DNA of 64,000 nt from Thermoplasmatales archaeon SW_10_69_26 (GCA_003009755.1 PXUB01000045.1:1-64000); one strand, 5' to 3'. Shown: positions 7,340-16,768, counted from the stretch's first letter. Notes: generated by a model from the letters alone, not told the origin. Program-made: numbers and translations.

Positions 7340-8916
7340 TCTTGCCAGCGCTCGTGGAGCGCCAGCTCGTCCTCGTAGTCCCCGATGCTGGCCTGCGCCT
7401 GATCGCGATCGACGCCCTCGCTTTCGAGGATCGCGGCCACGTGCTCGGCGGCGTCCCGTCCGCGGTCGGGGCCGGCCCAGGCCAGCGTGCGGCGGCGCAG
7501 CACGTCGGCCACGGTGCGGGCGCTCTCGAGGGCGACGGCGCGCTCGGCTTCACCGGCGAGGATCGAGCCCTCGGCCCCGAGCCCGTCGAGGCCGGCACCG
7601 GCGACGTGGGCCCACTCGCTGCCGTACAGGCGGACCAGGCGGCGGGCCGTGGCGGCCGAGAGCCCCCGCTCGTCGAGCACGCGGCGGGCCTGCCGGTAGG
7701 CGCGGGGCGGATCGACGTCGCCGCCAGGCAGCCGTCGGTCCGTGTCGCACGGCTGGGGCACGTCGTCGAGGTAGCGGGCGGCCGCCTCGAAGAGCTCGCG
7801 AGCGGTGGCGCGAGCGGTGGTGAGCTTGCCACCGACGAGGGACACCATGCCGGGGCGGCCCTCGTCGACGTGGTCGTGGATCTCGGCGCCGCGGGAGACG
7901 TCGCTGGGGGGCACGCCTTCGACGTTGAGCAGGTTGCGGAGGCCGGCGTTCGTGAACCGGACCCGGTCGACCGGGGCATCCGGGAAGTAGCGGCGCAGGC
8001 TGTCCTGGAGGTAGCTGACGTCCTCGCGGGTGGCGTGAACCTCGCGGGGGTCGTCGGTGTAGTCGGTGTCGGTGGTGCCGACCCACTGGTGGCCGTGCCA
8101 GGGGACGGCGAAGAACGTCCGGCCGTCGGTGGCGTTGACGACGACGGCGTGGTCGGTGAACGGGGGCGTGGCCAGGTGGACGCCCTTCGTGAGGCGCACC
8201 ATGCCGTCCTCGGGCCCGGCCTCGTCCAGGAACCGGTCGAGGAAGGGACCGGTGGCGTTGACGACGGTGTCGGCCTCGACGTGCAGCTCGTCGCCGGTGA
8301 GCGTGTCCTCGACGAGGACCCCCTCGATGCGGTGCTCGCCGAGCAGATCGCGGGCCCGGGCGTGGTTGGCCAGGTGGGCGCCGCGGTCGTCGGCTTCGCG
8401 CGCCACGAGCGTCGTGAGCCGCTCGGGGGCGAGGATCTGGGCGTCCCAGTACAGCGCGCCGCCGGTGAGGCCCTCCTCGCGCAGCCCGGGTTCGCGTTCG
8501 AGCACCTGGCGTTTGGTCAACAGCTCGTGGCGGGGGAACCCGCTCCCGCGCGCCAGCAACGAGTACAGGCGGACGCCGATCCGCAGCTGCCAGTCGGGGA
8601 AAGGCGAGTCCTCGTAGAAGGGCAACAGGAACGCGAGCGGGCGCACGAGGTGGGGCGCCTTGTGGACGAGGTGGGCGCGCTCGGTGAGCGCCTCGCGCAC
8701 CAGCCCGAAATCGTACTGGGCCAGGTAGCGCAACCCACCGTGAGCGAGCATCGTCGAGCGCGAGCTCGTGCCGGACGCGTAGTCGACGGCTTCGACGAGC
8801 CCGGTGTCGAGCCCGCAGGCGGCGGCCCAGCGGGCCGTCCAGACGCCGTGGATGCCGCCCCCGACGACGAGCACGTCGAGATCCTCGTCGCCGAGACTGG
8901 CTAGGGCCCGCTTCAC
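7336..8916 (-). CDS. glpD: FAD-dependent glycerol-3-phosphate dehydrogenase
   Basis: It oxidises sn-glycerol 3-phosphate to dihydroxyacetone phosphate, passing electrons via FAD to the membrane quinone pool. The 526-aa protein has the N-terminal FAD fold VVGGGIHGVWTA (about residue 16), the family signature TSSRSTMLAHGGLRYL (about 50), VNATGPF (about 215) and a C-terminal helical DAO_C domain from about 390. It lacks the extra Fe-S domain of GlpC and is a single-subunit bacterial/haloarchaeal type. The GTG start at 8916 has a TATA-like GGCTAACC centred 27 nt upstream. No glycerol kinase is in this window. Confidence 0.92.
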   Translation of the reverse strand: MKRALASLGDEDLDVLVVGGGIHGVWTARWAAACGLDTGLVEAVDYASGTSSRSTMLAHGGLRYLAQYDFGLVREALTERAHLVHKAPHLVRPLAFLLPFYEDSPFPDWQLRIGVRLYSLLARGSGFPRHELLTKRQVLEREPGLREEGLTGGALYWDAQILAPERLTTLVAREADDRGAHLANHARARDLLGEHRIEGVLVEDTLTGDELHVEADTVVNATGPFLDRFLDEAGPEDGMVRLTKGVHLATPPFTDHAVVVNATDGRTFFAVPWHGHQWVGTTDTDYTDDPREVHATREDVSYLQDSLRRYFPDAPVDRVRFTNAGLRNLLNVEGVPPSDVSRGAEIHDHVDEGRPGMVSLVGGKLTTARATARELFEAAARYLDDVPQPCDTDRRLPGGDVDPPRAYRQARRVLDERGLSAATARRLVRLYGSEWAHVAGAGLDGLGAEGSILAGEAERAVALESARTVADVLRRRTLAWAGPDRGRDAAEHVAAILESEGVDRDQAQASIGDYEDELALHERWQD

Positions 8917-9151
8917 GGCGGCTCACCTCGGAGGGCGCTGGTTAGCCTTTCGACTCCGGTACGCGTCGGGCGGGGAGGGGATGGACGTGGGGCAGATGGC
9001 GGAGGGGAGACGATGGCCGCTGGTCGCCAAACGGTGGACGCTCGAAGCTCACGGCGAACCGATGGGCGGATCAGACGCCGACCTCCAGCCTGTGCCGGCC
9101 CGGGCTCCCGTCCCAGCGCCAGGGACCCGCAAGCCCCTCCTCTCCCGCTCT

Positions 9152-10000
9152 CTACGCGTACTCGTAGAAGCCCTCTCCGCTTTTCTTGCCGAGCTTGCCG
9201 TCCTCGACCATCGCTTCGAGGAGCTCGGGTGGTTCGAAGCGGTCGCCCAGCTCCTCGTGGAGGTAGCGGGCGATCTCGAGCCGGGTGTCGAGGCCGATCA
9301 TGTCGGTCAGTTCCAGCGGCCCCATCGGGTGGTTGTAGCCCTGCGTCATCGCGGCATCGATCGCCTCGGGCTCGGCGACGTCGTCTTGCACCATGCGGAT
9401 CGCTTCGAGCCCGAGCGCGACGCCCAGCCGCGAGCTGGCGAACCCGGGCACGTCGCGCACCACGATGGGGTCCTTGCCGAGGTCTTCGGCGAAGGTGACG
9501 GCCTCGTCCACGCGCTCGTCGCCGGTGGCGGGAGCGTGGACGACCTCGACCAGGTCCATGATGTAGGGCGGGTTGAAGAAGTGCATGCCGAGGACCCGCG
9601 CGGGCTCGGCCAACGGCTCGGCGATGGCGTCGACGGACAGCGAGGAGGTGTTCGTCGCCAGCAGGGCGTCGGCGGGCGCGTTCTCCTCGACGCGCTGGAA
9701 CGTGTCGCATTTGAGATCCAGATCCTCGGGCACGGCCTCGATCACGACGTCGGCGTCGGCGACGGCGGCGGCCAGGTCGGTGGTCGGGGTCAACCGATCG
9801 AGGGCTTGCTTCTTCTCGGAGGCCGTCGTCTTGCCTCGGTCGACGCCCTCCTGCAGGGCGTCCTCGATGTTCCCGACGCCGGCCTCGAGCGGGGCGTCGG
9901 CGACGTCGAACAGGTGCGTGGGGTGGCCCTCGCGGGCGGTGAGCAGCGCGATCCCGTGACCCATCGTGCCGGCGCCCAGGACGGCGACGTTCGCGGTCAT
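9152..10000 (-). CDS. 3-hydroxyacyl-CoA dehydrogenase (3-hydroxybutyryl-CoA type)
   Basis: It performs NAD(P)-dependent oxidation of (S)-3-hydroxyacyl-CoA, or the reverse. The 282-aa protein has the Rossmann motif VLGAGTMGHGIA at its start and VIEAVPEDLDLK near residue 75. Near residue 125 MHFFNPPYIMDLVEVV carries the catalytic His of the family, and TDMIGLDTRLEIA lies in the C-terminal domain. It is a lone dehydrogenase without a fused hydratase. With the two enoyl-CoA hydratases (15825, 18464) and the dienoyl-CoA-reductase-like SDR (41472) it supports an acyl-CoA beta-oxidation capacity spread over the window. Confidence 0.93.
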   Translation of the reverse strand: MTANVAVLGAGTMGHGIALLTAREGHPTHLFDVADAPLEAGVGNIEDALQEGVDRGKTTASEKKQALDRLTPTTDLAAAVADADVVIEAVPEDLDLKCDTFQRVEENAPADALLATNTSSLSVDAIAEPLAEPARVLGMHFFNPPYIMDLVEVVHAPATGDERVDEAVTFAEDLGKDPIVVRDVPGFASSRLGVALGLEAIRMVQDDVAEPEAIDAAMTQGYNHPMGPLELTDMIGLDTRLEIARYLHEELGDRFEPPELLEAMVEDGKLGKKSGEGFYEYA

Positions 10001-10077
10001 CGCGGGGACAACCCTCCAGGCGTTGAAGAGGTTGGCGCCGGCCGCGCCGAGACGAGGAGCTTTTCACGGGCAGACCC

Positions 10078-10671
10078 ATGCCGGGGGTCGTGTCCGAGCG
10101 ACCGGCCCTCGAGGCGTTGGATCGGTTGGGGTTGACCGACGACGTCTACCGCGTGAAGCAGAGCCTCGTCCGCAACCGGTACACGGTGTACGACGAGGGC
10201 GGCGAGGCGGTGCTCGAGGGCAAGCAGAAGCTGTTGAAGATGAAGGAGGAGTTCCCGTTCGAGCACCCGGACGGGACGCCGGCGTTCACGGTCAAGGCTC
10301 AGCAGGTGTTCGACGTCGCCGGCGACTACGCGATCGTCGACCCCGAGACCGACGAGCCGGTGCTGGTGCTGGGCAAGCAGTTCACGTTCTTCCACCACGC
10401 CTGGACGATCTCGGACGCCGAGGGTCGGCTGCTGGCGCGGGCCGAGAGCCGCAGCACGCTGCTGGACGTGCTTCGCAGCGTCAGCTCGATCTTCGCGTTG
10501 ATCCCCTACCGGTACGCGATCGAGGACGCCGACGGCGAACCGATCGGCGAGATCCGCGAGCGGTTCAGCTTCCGCGACAAGTACGATGTCGCGGTCGAGG
10601 ATGCCGGCGAGGTTCCCCGCAGCGCCTTGTTGGCGGCCGCGATCGTGATCGACGCGCTCGAGGGCAACTGA
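10078..10671 (+). CDS. LURP-one-related (LOR) domain protein
   Basis: The 197-aa protein has the LOR / Tubby-like beta-barrel pattern: YRVKQSLVRNRYTVYDEGG, then GKQKLLKMKEEFPF, a VLVLGKQFTFFHHAW strand and a closing IPYRYAIEDADGEPIGEI. The C-terminal segment LLAAAIVIDAL resembles the buried hydrophobic helix of the fold. The family is linked to phospholipid scramblases and plant LURP1; its role in prokaryotes is unknown. A TATA-like GCTTTTCA at 10059 would place a leaderless start at GTG 10090 instead of ATG 10078. Confidence 0.8.
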   Translation: MPGVVSERPALEALDRLGLTDDVYRVKQSLVRNRYTVYDEGGEAVLEGKQKLLKMKEEFPFEHPDGTPAFTVKAQQVFDVAGDYAIVDPETDEPVLVLGKQFTFFHHAWTISDAEGRLLARAESRSTLLDVLRSVSSIFALIPYRYAIEDADGEPIGEIRERFSFRDKYDVAVEDAGEVPRSALLAAAIVIDALEGN

Positions 10672-10721
10672 CCTGGTGGCGTGAGCGTGGCCGCCAGCCA
10701 CCCAGGCCGGCGCGATCGGGT

Positions 10722-12353
10722 TCAGGCGGGGTAGCCGCCGGTGCCGGCGTTCGTGTTGGGATCGACGTCGACGTTGACGACGACGGGGACGCCGTCGTCG
10801 GCGATGCGCCAGGCTTCCTGCAGGGCGTCGGGGAGCTCGGGCTCCTCGCGGACGTGGATGCCCTCGGCGCCCATGCCTTCGGCCACCTCGTCGTAGCGCG
10901 TGGACGCCAGGTCGGTGGCGACGGCGCGCTCCTCGCCGTAGTACTGGAGCTGGGGTACGCGGATCTGGTTCCAGGCGGCATCGTTGGCGAGGACGAACAC
11001 GGCGCCCATGTCGTGGCGGGCCAGCGTCTCGATCTCCATGCCGTTGAGGCCGAAGCTGCCGTCGCCTTCGAGCACGAGGGGGGTCTCGTCGTCGAACACG
11101 ACGTTGGCGGCGATCGCGAAGGGCGGGCCCACGCCCAGGCAGCCGAAGGGGCCGGTGTCGAGCCAGTGCTCGGGCTCGGTGGGGCGCAGGATCTTGGCAG
11201 CGGTGGCGACGATGTTGCCGCCGTCGCCGATGAACAGCGCATCGTCCTCGACGTAGGGAGCGATGTGGTCGACGAGGTCGATCGCGGAGACGCCCGCCTC
11301 GGCGGCGGGCACGTCGCGCACGCTCTCCATCTTCTCGGCTTCCTTGCCCTGAATCGTGCCGTGCCAGTCCTCCCGGCGGGTCCACGATCGGCCCTTGGCC
11401 TCCGCGAGCAGTTGCTCGCAGATGGCGCCGGTGTGGCCGACGAGCGCGAGGTCGCAGGCCTTGTTCTCGCCGGCGCGTTCACCGGACTGGGCGGCCTGGA
11501 TGATCGTCGCGTCGTCGGCGACCTTGTCGCCGAACCCGGTGCGGAAGTCCCAGGGCATCGTGAGGCTGAGCACCGCGTCGGCGCGCTTGAAGGCCGAGCC
11601 CCGCGTAAGGTGGTAGGCGTCGTCGACGTCGGGCCCGAACGTGCCGCGCCCGAGCCCGTTCTGGAAGCCGGGGATGCCGGTGAGCTCGACGAGGTCGCGC
11701 ACCTCGCGGACGCCCTCGCCCCACCGCACACCGCCGCTGGCGACGATGGCGGGCCGGTTGGCGGCTTCGAGCACGTCGACGGCCTCCCGGATGGCTTCGG
11801 GGTCGGCCAGCGAGCGCGGGGGCCGGGTGCGGACGTCCGCGGGGGCCTCGGTGGCGGTGTCGCCGAACAGGACGTCCCACGGGGCTTCGAGGAACGTGGG
11901 CCCCATCGGGAGGCTGGTGGCGTGGCGGTAGGCGCGCTCGACGTACTCGCCCAGGCGCTGGGTGTCGTGGATGCGGCGGCTCCACGTCGTGGCCGCATCG
12001 ACGAAGCCGAGGTGGTCGCTCTCCTGCAAGGAGCCCCTGTCGATGTCCTCGAGCGGGCCCTGGCCGCCGATCGTGATGACGGGCGAGTCGCAGCGTTTGG
12101 CGTTCTCGAACCCGGTCATGGCGTTCGTGACGCCGGGGCCGGCGGTGACGACGGCGACGCCGGGTTCGCCGGTGAGGCGGGCGACGCCGTCGGCGGCCAT
12201 GACGGCGGCCTGTTCGTGGCGGACGTCGATCACCGGGATGTCGCGGTCCAGGCACCCGTCGTAGATGTTCATCACGTGGCCGCCGCACAGCGTGAACAGG
12301 CCGGGCGCGTCGGCGCGGTCGAGCGTCTCGGCAACGAGGTGGCCGCCGTCCAT
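10722..12353 (-). CDS. Thiamine-diphosphate-dependent enzyme (acetolactate synthase / 2-hydroxyacyl-CoA lyase family)
   Basis: The 543-aa protein has all three domains of the POX/AHAS superfamily. The N-terminal PYR domain has the cofactor-activating Glu in VRHEQAAVMAADG (about residue 47), followed by VTAGPGVTNAMTG. A central TH3 domain follows (about 190-330). The C-terminal PP domain has GDGSFGLNGMEIETLARH and the distal Mg ligand in LANDAAW. The AAW in place of the usual NNG, and the isolated position with no small regulatory subunit, argue against a biosynthetic acetolactate synthase. A 2-hydroxyacyl-CoA or oxalyl-CoA lyase role would fit the acyl-CoA genes nearby, but the substrate cannot be read from sequence. 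Confidence 0.82.
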   Translation of the reverse strand: MDGGHLVAETLDRADAPGLFTLCGGHVMNIYDGCLDRDIPVIDVRHEQAAVMAADGVARLTGEPGVAVVTAGPGVTNAMTGFENAKRCDSPVITIGGQGPLEDIDRGSLQESDHLGFVDAATTWSRRIHDTQRLGEYVERAYRHATSLPMGPTFLEAPWDVLFGDTATEAPADVRTRPPRSLADPEAIREAVDVLEAANRPAIVASGGVRWGEGVREVRDLVELTGIPGFQNGLGRGTFGPDVDDAYHLTRGSAFKRADAVLSLTMPWDFRTGFGDKVADDATIIQAAQSGERAGENKACDLALVGHTGAICEQLLAEAKGRSWTRREDWHGTIQGKEAEKMESVRDVPAAEAGVSAIDLVDHIAPYVEDDALFIGDGGNIVATAAKILRPTEPEHWLDTGPFGCLGVGPPFAIAANVVFDDETPLVLEGDGSFGLNGMEIETLARHDMGAVFVLANDAAWNQIRVPQLQYYGEERAVATDLASTRYDEVAEGMGAEGIHVREEPELPDALQEAWRIADDGVPVVVNVDVDPNTNAGTGGYPA

Positions 12354-12401
12354 GCGGGAGTCGTACGTGCGTGGGGGGTGAAAGAGGTTGGCAAGGTCGG
12401 C

Positions 12402-15400
12402 TCACGCGTCGTCGACGGGGGGCATCGTGAAGTAGAACGTCGAGCCCTCGCCGGGCTCGCTTTCGACCCACATGCGGCCGCCGTGCCGGTCGACGATCTG
12501 CTCGCAGAGGGCCAGCCCGATCCCGGTCCCCTCCTCTTCGGGGCCGCGCAGGCGGCGGAAGACCTCGAAGATGCGGTCGGTTTGCTCTTCGGGGATGCCG
12601 ATGCCCTCGTCGTGGACGGAGAACTGCCACATCTCGTCGCGCGGCTCGGCGTCGACGTGCACGCGCGGAGGCTCGTCGCCGCTGTAGCGTAGGGCGTTGG
12701 AGAGCAGGTTGCGGAACACCTGGGCGAGCTGGTCGGGGTCGGCCGCCACGGTCGGGAGGTCGCCGATCGTGATCTCCCCCTCGGTCTCCTCGATCTGCAG
12801 CTGGAGGTCGGCCATCGCGTCGTCGACCACGCCGCGCGCGTCGATGGCCTCCAAGGGCTGACCCTGGCGGGTGACGCGGGAGTACGCGAGCAGGCTGCGG
12901 ATCATCTCCCGCATGCGCTGGGCCCCGTCGATGGCGTATGCGAAGAACTCCCGTCCCTCCCCATCGAGCATGTCGCCGTAGCGATCCTCGATCAGCTGGA
13001 GGTAGGTGGACACCATCCGCAGCGGCTCTTGCAGGTCGTGGCTGGCGGCGTAGGCGAACTGCTCGAGGCGTTCGTTGGACTCGGCCAGCCGTCGCTCGCG
13101 CTCCTTGAGCTCGGTGACGTCCTGGACGACGACCAGGCCGGCGTAGACGTCCCCGTCGACGTCGCGGACGGGGATCGTCTGGACGCGCACCTCCCGGTCG
13201 GGGCGGATCGCGACCTCGGCCTCGCCGTGGTCGCCTGCGAGGGCCGTCTCGTACGGGTCGACCAGGCGCTCGGCGACGTCGGGATCGTGGAGGCTGTGGA
13301 CCGTCTGGCCGACGACCTCTTGGCCTTCCATGTCCAGCTGGTCGAGCAGCTCGCCTCCGGCCACGGTGTATCGGAGGCGCTCGTCGAACATCGCGACCGC
13401 GCCGTCGGGGAAGTTCTCGATCAGCGTCCGGTGGCGGCGCTCGGACTCCTCCAGCTCGCGCTCGCGGTTGCGCCGCTGGGTCATGTCGCGGGTGACCTTC
13501 GCGAACCCGCGAAGCTCGCCCTCGTCGTCGTGGAGCGCCGTGATCGTCACGCTCGCCCAGAACCGCGATCCGTCGGCCCGCACGCGCCAGCCCTCGTCCT
13601 GGACCGACCCGAACTCGGCCGCGTGGTCGAGGTTGCGCTGGGGGCGCCCGATCTCGCGGTCCTCGTCCGTGTAGAACACCTCGAAGCTGCGGCCCAGGAT
13701 CTCGGTCTCCGTGTACCCCTTGATCCGCCGGGCCCCGTTGTTCCAGCTCCGCACCTGGCCCTCGGTGTCGAGGATGAAGATCGCGTACTCCTCGACCTCG
13801 TCGACGAGCGACGCGAAGCGCTCCTTCTCCTCCCGGAGCCGGCGCACGTGCTCGCGGCGCTCGGTCATGTCGTGGGCGATCTTCGCGAACCCGCGAAGCT
13901 CGCCGTCCTCGCCGCGTAGCGCCGTGATCGTCACGTTCGCCCAGAACCGGGAGCCGTCGGCGCGCACCCGCCAGCCCTCCTGCTGGATCGATCCGTACTC
14001 GGCGGCCACCTGCAGGTTGCGCTCGGGCACGCCGGCGTCCCGGTCCTCTTCGGGATAGAACACCTCGAAGCTGCGGCCCAGGATCTCGGCCTCCGTGTGG
14101 CCCTCGAGCTGCCGGGCGCCCTTGTTCCAGCTTCGCACGTGGCCCTCGGTGTCGAGCATGAAGATCGCGTACTCCTCGACCTCGTCGACGAGCAGGTGGA
14201 AGCGCTCCTTCTCGCGGCGCAGCTCCTCCTCGCGGTTGCGCCGCTGGGTCATGTCGCGGGTGACCTTCGCGAACCCGCGAATCTCGCCCTCGTCGTCGTG
14301 AAGCGCGGTGATCGTCCCGCTCGCCCAGAACCGCGATCCGTCGGCCCGCACGCGCCAGCCCTCGTCCTCGACAGATCCGTACTCGGCCGCCGCCTCGAGG
14401 TTGCGCCGGGGGCGCCCGGCCTCGCGGTCCTCCTCCGTGTAGAACACCTCGAAGCTGCGGCCCAGGATCTCGGCCTCCGTGTACCCCTTGATCCGCCGGG
14501 CCCCGTTGTTCCAGCTCCGCACGTGACCCTCGGTGTCCAGCGTGAAGATCGCGTACTCCTCGACCTCCTGCACGAGCGAGGCGAAGCGCTCCTTCTCCTC
14601 CCGGAGCCGACGCACGTGCTCGCGGCGCTCGATCTCCTGGCCGACCCAGCGACCCATGAGGTTGACGAACGCCCGCTGGGCCTCGCTCAACGGCTCGATC
14701 GGTTCCTCGTTCACGAAGCAGATCGTGCCCCAGGGCTCGTCGTCGACCTGGATCTCGGTGCCGACGTAGCCCCCGATGCCCGACCGCTCGTCGGCCCGAT
14801 CTCCGGCCCCGTCGGTCTCCCGCGCATCGGGGACCTCCCTGATGTCGCCGGCGCCGATCGTCTCCCGGCAGTAGGTCTCCTCGAGGTCCGGGGCCGAGCC
14901 GGTCTGGACGAGGCCCGAGCCCGCGACTTGCACGATCTCGTAGCGGCCCTCCGGGACGTCGATGCGGACGACGTGGCCGTTCTCCACGCCCAGGCGCTCG
15001 CGACCCAGCTCCAGCAGGCGCTGGATCTTCTCGTCGCCGTCGAGCTGGGGCGCCGTCATGATGTCGTCGAGCTTCTGGCGGTAGCGTGCGCTCGCTTGGA
15101 GATCGGGCTCCCGTCGCGTCTCCGGTTCACCCGGCGGGGCCGGCTCGGTCTCCAGCTTGGCCGAGAGCACGTTGGCGACGCTCTCCACGAAGGCGCGGTC
15201 GGCCTTGGTGAAGGCCTGCCCGTCGGTGTCGTAGACGCCGACGATGCCGAGGGGTTCGCCGTCGGCCAGCAGCGGGGCCGCGATCCCGGTCTCGACCCCG
15301 TGGCGGACGAGGCGGTCGGTGTGCGGGATCGGCTCCTCCGCGGCGCCGAAGACCACCGCTTGGCCCCGGGCGAGGACCGGGCCGCCGAGGTGCTCGCGGT

Positions 15401-15659
15401 GCGAGGGCCCGTCCTCGGGTGCCTCGCCCTCCCGCCAGCCGACGCCTTCCCGCAGCTGGAGCCGGTCGCCGTCCCTCGTCAGGGTGAAGATGCCGACGTA
15501 GGCGGCGTCCAGCGTGTCCGCGAGCACGGCGGCTGCATCGTGCATCAGCCAGTCGGGATCGTCGCCGGCGAGCGCCCGGCGCCCGAGGTCGGCCACGATC
15601 TCGTGCTGGCGGTTGCGCAGCTGGACCTCTTCCTCGCCGGCCCCGCGGGACGGCCCCAT
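12402..15659 (-). CDS. GAF/PAS multi-sensor histidine kinase
   Basis: This is a soluble sensor kinase of 1085 aa with no membrane segment. It has two GAF-like domains (about 15-160 and 180-330), four PAS domains and a kinase core. The first three PAS units (about 345-725) are near-copies of each other with an exact 128-residue (384-bp) period, each including EVEEYAIF, RSWN(N/K)GAR, LGRSFEVFY and RADGSRFWA. The fourth PAS (about 730-840) is unrelated in detail. The kinase core has HisKA with ASHDLQEPLR (phospho-His), N-box NLLSNALRYS, DEGIGIPEE and GTGIGLAL. I start at ATG 15659: the frame is open further but would run antisense through the enoyl-CoA hydratase. There is no adjacent response regulator; the orphan regulator at 53120 is a candidate partner by inference only. 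Confidence 0.9.
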   Translation of the reverse strand: MGPSRGAGEEEVQLRNRQHEIVADLGRRALAGDDPDWLMHDAAAVLADTLDAAYVGIFTLTRDGDRLQLREGVGWREGEAPEDGPSHREHLGGPVLARGQAVVFGAAEEPIPHTDRLVRHGVETGIAAPLLADGEPLGIVGVYDTDGQAFTKADRAFVESVANVLSAKLETEPAPPGEPETRREPDLQASARYRQKLDDIMTAPQLDGDEKIQRLLELGRERLGVENGHVVRIDVPEGRYEIVQVAGSGLVQTGSAPDLEETYCRETIGAGDIREVPDARETDGAGDRADERSGIGGYVGTEIQVDDEPWGTICFVNEEPIEPLSEAQRAFVNLMGRWVGQEIERREHVRRLREEKERFASLVQEVEEYAIFTLDTEGHVRSWNNGARRIKGYTEAEILGRSFEVFYTEEDREAGRPRRNLEAAAEYGSVEDEGWRVRADGSRFWASGTITALHDDEGEIRGFAKVTRDMTQRRNREEELRREKERFHLLVDEVEEYAIFMLDTEGHVRSWNKGARQLEGHTEAEILGRSFEVFYPEEDRDAGVPERNLQVAAEYGSIQQEGWRVRADGSRFWANVTITALRGEDGELRGFAKIAHDMTERREHVRRLREEKERFASLVDEVEEYAIFILDTEGQVRSWNNGARRIKGYTETEILGRSFEVFYTDEDREIGRPQRNLDHAAEFGSVQDEGWRVRADGSRFWASVTITALHDDEGELRGFAKVTRDMTQRRNRERELEESERRHRTLIENFPDGAVAMFDERLRYTVAGGELLDQLDMEGQEVVGQTVHSLHDPDVAERLVDPYETALAGDHGEAEVAIRPDREVRVQTIPVRDVDGDVYAGLVVVQDVTELKERERRLAESNERLEQFAYAASHDLQEPLRMVSTYLQLIEDRYGDMLDGEGREFFAYAIDGAQRMREMIRSLLAYSRVTRQGQPLEAIDARGVVDDAMADLQLQIEETEGEITIGDLPTVAADPDQLAQVFRNLLSNALRYSGDEPPRVHVDAEPRDEMWQFSVHDEGIGIPEEQTDRIFEVFRRLRGPEEEGTGIGLALCEQIVDRHGGRMWVESEPGEGSTFYFTMPPVDDA
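13480..14640 (-). repeat. Three tandem PAS-coding repeats, 384-bp period
   Basis: Within the histidine kinase gene, three consecutive PAS-plus-PAC units share long near-identical DNA tracts (for example the coding sequence for ILGRSFEVFY and GWRVRADGSRFW). This points to recent tandem duplication and possible unequal-crossover length change. Confidence 0.8.
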
Positions 15660-15824
15660 GAGGAAAGCTTCATCGGCCAGCCGCCTAAGCTCTCCGCAGG
15701 CGGTCCCTGGTCGAGGAAGCGCTTGCTGGCGGGAGCAGGCGGGCCGCGGGCGGGCACAGCCGTCGCTGGTCGGCCCAACGCTGATATCCAGGCTCCCCTT
15801 TCGCGTGGCCGAGGAGTTCCCCCC

Positions 15825-16658
15825 ATGCCCGACTTCGATCCCGAGTACGGCGACCTCGTGACGTACCAGACGAAGGAGAACGTCGCGAAGATCACGCTCA
15901 ACGCGCCCAAGAGGGCGAACACGTACAGCTTCGAGATGATGCGCGAGCTCGACGACGCGATCCTCGAGGCGCGCTTCGATCAGGACGTCGAGGCGATCAT
16001 GCTGACGGGTGCCGGCGACCGCTTCTTCTGCGCGGGCGCCGACATCTCGATGCTCAACGAGGCCGATCCCAAGTTCAAGTACCAGTTCTGTCTGCACGCC
16101 AACGAGACCCTCAACCGGCTCGAGCAGACGGACATGCTGGTCTTGGCGGCTCTGAACGGGCACACGGTCGGTGGCGGGCTCGAGATCGCGATGGCCTGCG
16201 ACCTGCGCGTCGCGCACGACCCCACCGAGGGCGAGAACGAGGCCAACATCGGCCTGCCCGAGGTCAACCTCGGCGTCCTCCCGGGCACCGGGGGCACCCA
16301 GCGGCTGGCTCGCCTGATCGGCAAGTCCCGCGCGATGGAGTGGATGACGACGGGTCAGCTGAAGAGCTTCCAACAGGCGGCCGAGGTCGGCCTGGTCAAC
16401 GAGTTCCTCGAGGCCGACTCCGTCGAGGCGTTCGAGGGCAAGGCCCTGGAGTACGCCTCGCAGTTCACCAGTCCCGACAGCGCCTCGCAGGCCGTCGGCA
16501 ACATCAAGCGCGCCGTCCAGAGCGGCCCCGAGGTCGACTTCACCAGCGCGCTGGCGATGGAGCGCGAGCTCCAACAGCGCCTGTTCGAGTCCGAGGACGC
16601 CGACATCGGGCTCGAGGCCTACGTCAACGACGAGCGCCCCGAGTTCACCGGGGAATAG
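15825..16658 (+). CDS. Enoyl-CoA hydratase/isomerase family protein
   Basis: This is a crotonase-fold enzyme of 277 aa. The oxyanion-hole segments GAGDRFFCAGADISML (about 62) and NGHTVGGGLEIAMACDLR (about 110) are intact. LPEVNLGVLPGTGGTQRL (about 145) carries the second catalytic Glu region of true hydratases. It is divergent from the histidine kinase gene (166-nt gap, TATA-like TGATATCC near 15786). Its last 28 coding bases and downstream sequence are exactly duplicated at 16769-16840. Confidence 0.92.
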   Translation: MPDFDPEYGDLVTYQTKENVAKITLNAPKRANTYSFEMMRELDDAILEARFDQDVEAIMLTGAGDRFFCAGADISMLNEADPKFKYQFCLHANETLNRLEQTDMLVLAALNGHTVGGGLEIAMACDLRVAHDPTEGENEANIGLPEVNLGVLPGTGGTQRLARLIGKSRAMEWMTTGQLKSFQQAAEVGLVNEFLEADSVEAFEGKALEYASQFTSPDSASQAVGNIKRAVQSGPEVDFTSALAMERELQQRLFESEDADIGLEAYVNDERPEFTGE

Positions 16659-16702
16659 CTCCCCACGTCGAAGCGCCGGCGTGACGAGGGCCGCTCGTCG
16701 AC
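16631..16702 (+). repeat. 72-bp direct repeat, copy 1 (enoyl-CoA hydratase gene end)
   Basis: This holds the final codons (ERPEFTGE), the TAG stop and 44 nt of downstream sequence. It is identical at all 72 positions to 16769-16840; the offset is 138 bp. Confidence 0.95.
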
Positions 16703-16768
16703 GATTCGGGGTCCCGGCCGCAAGGCCGGGGCCACCTCTTTTTGATCGAAATTTTCCCCAAAATTTCG
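16703..16768 (+). terminator. GNRA-capped hairpin plus T-run, and AT palindrome
   Basis: GGTCCCGGCC-gcaa-GGCCGGGGCC (16710-16733, one T-G pair) is followed by ACCTCTTTTT. This is a strong intrinsic-terminator-like signal after the enoyl-CoA hydratase gene. CGAAATTTT-CCCC-AAAATTTCG (about 16748-16769) follows directly, an AT-rich palindrome that stands out in GC-rich DNA. The whole segment is sandwiched between the two 72-bp repeats. Confidence 0.8.

Noticed and set aside
12402-16574. A 1390-codon frame extending the histidine kinase upstream
   Set aside because: The extra N-terminal part lies antisense to the well-conserved enoyl-CoA hydratase and has shadow-like composition. A good ATG with promoter-like GCTTAGG upstream exists at 15659.
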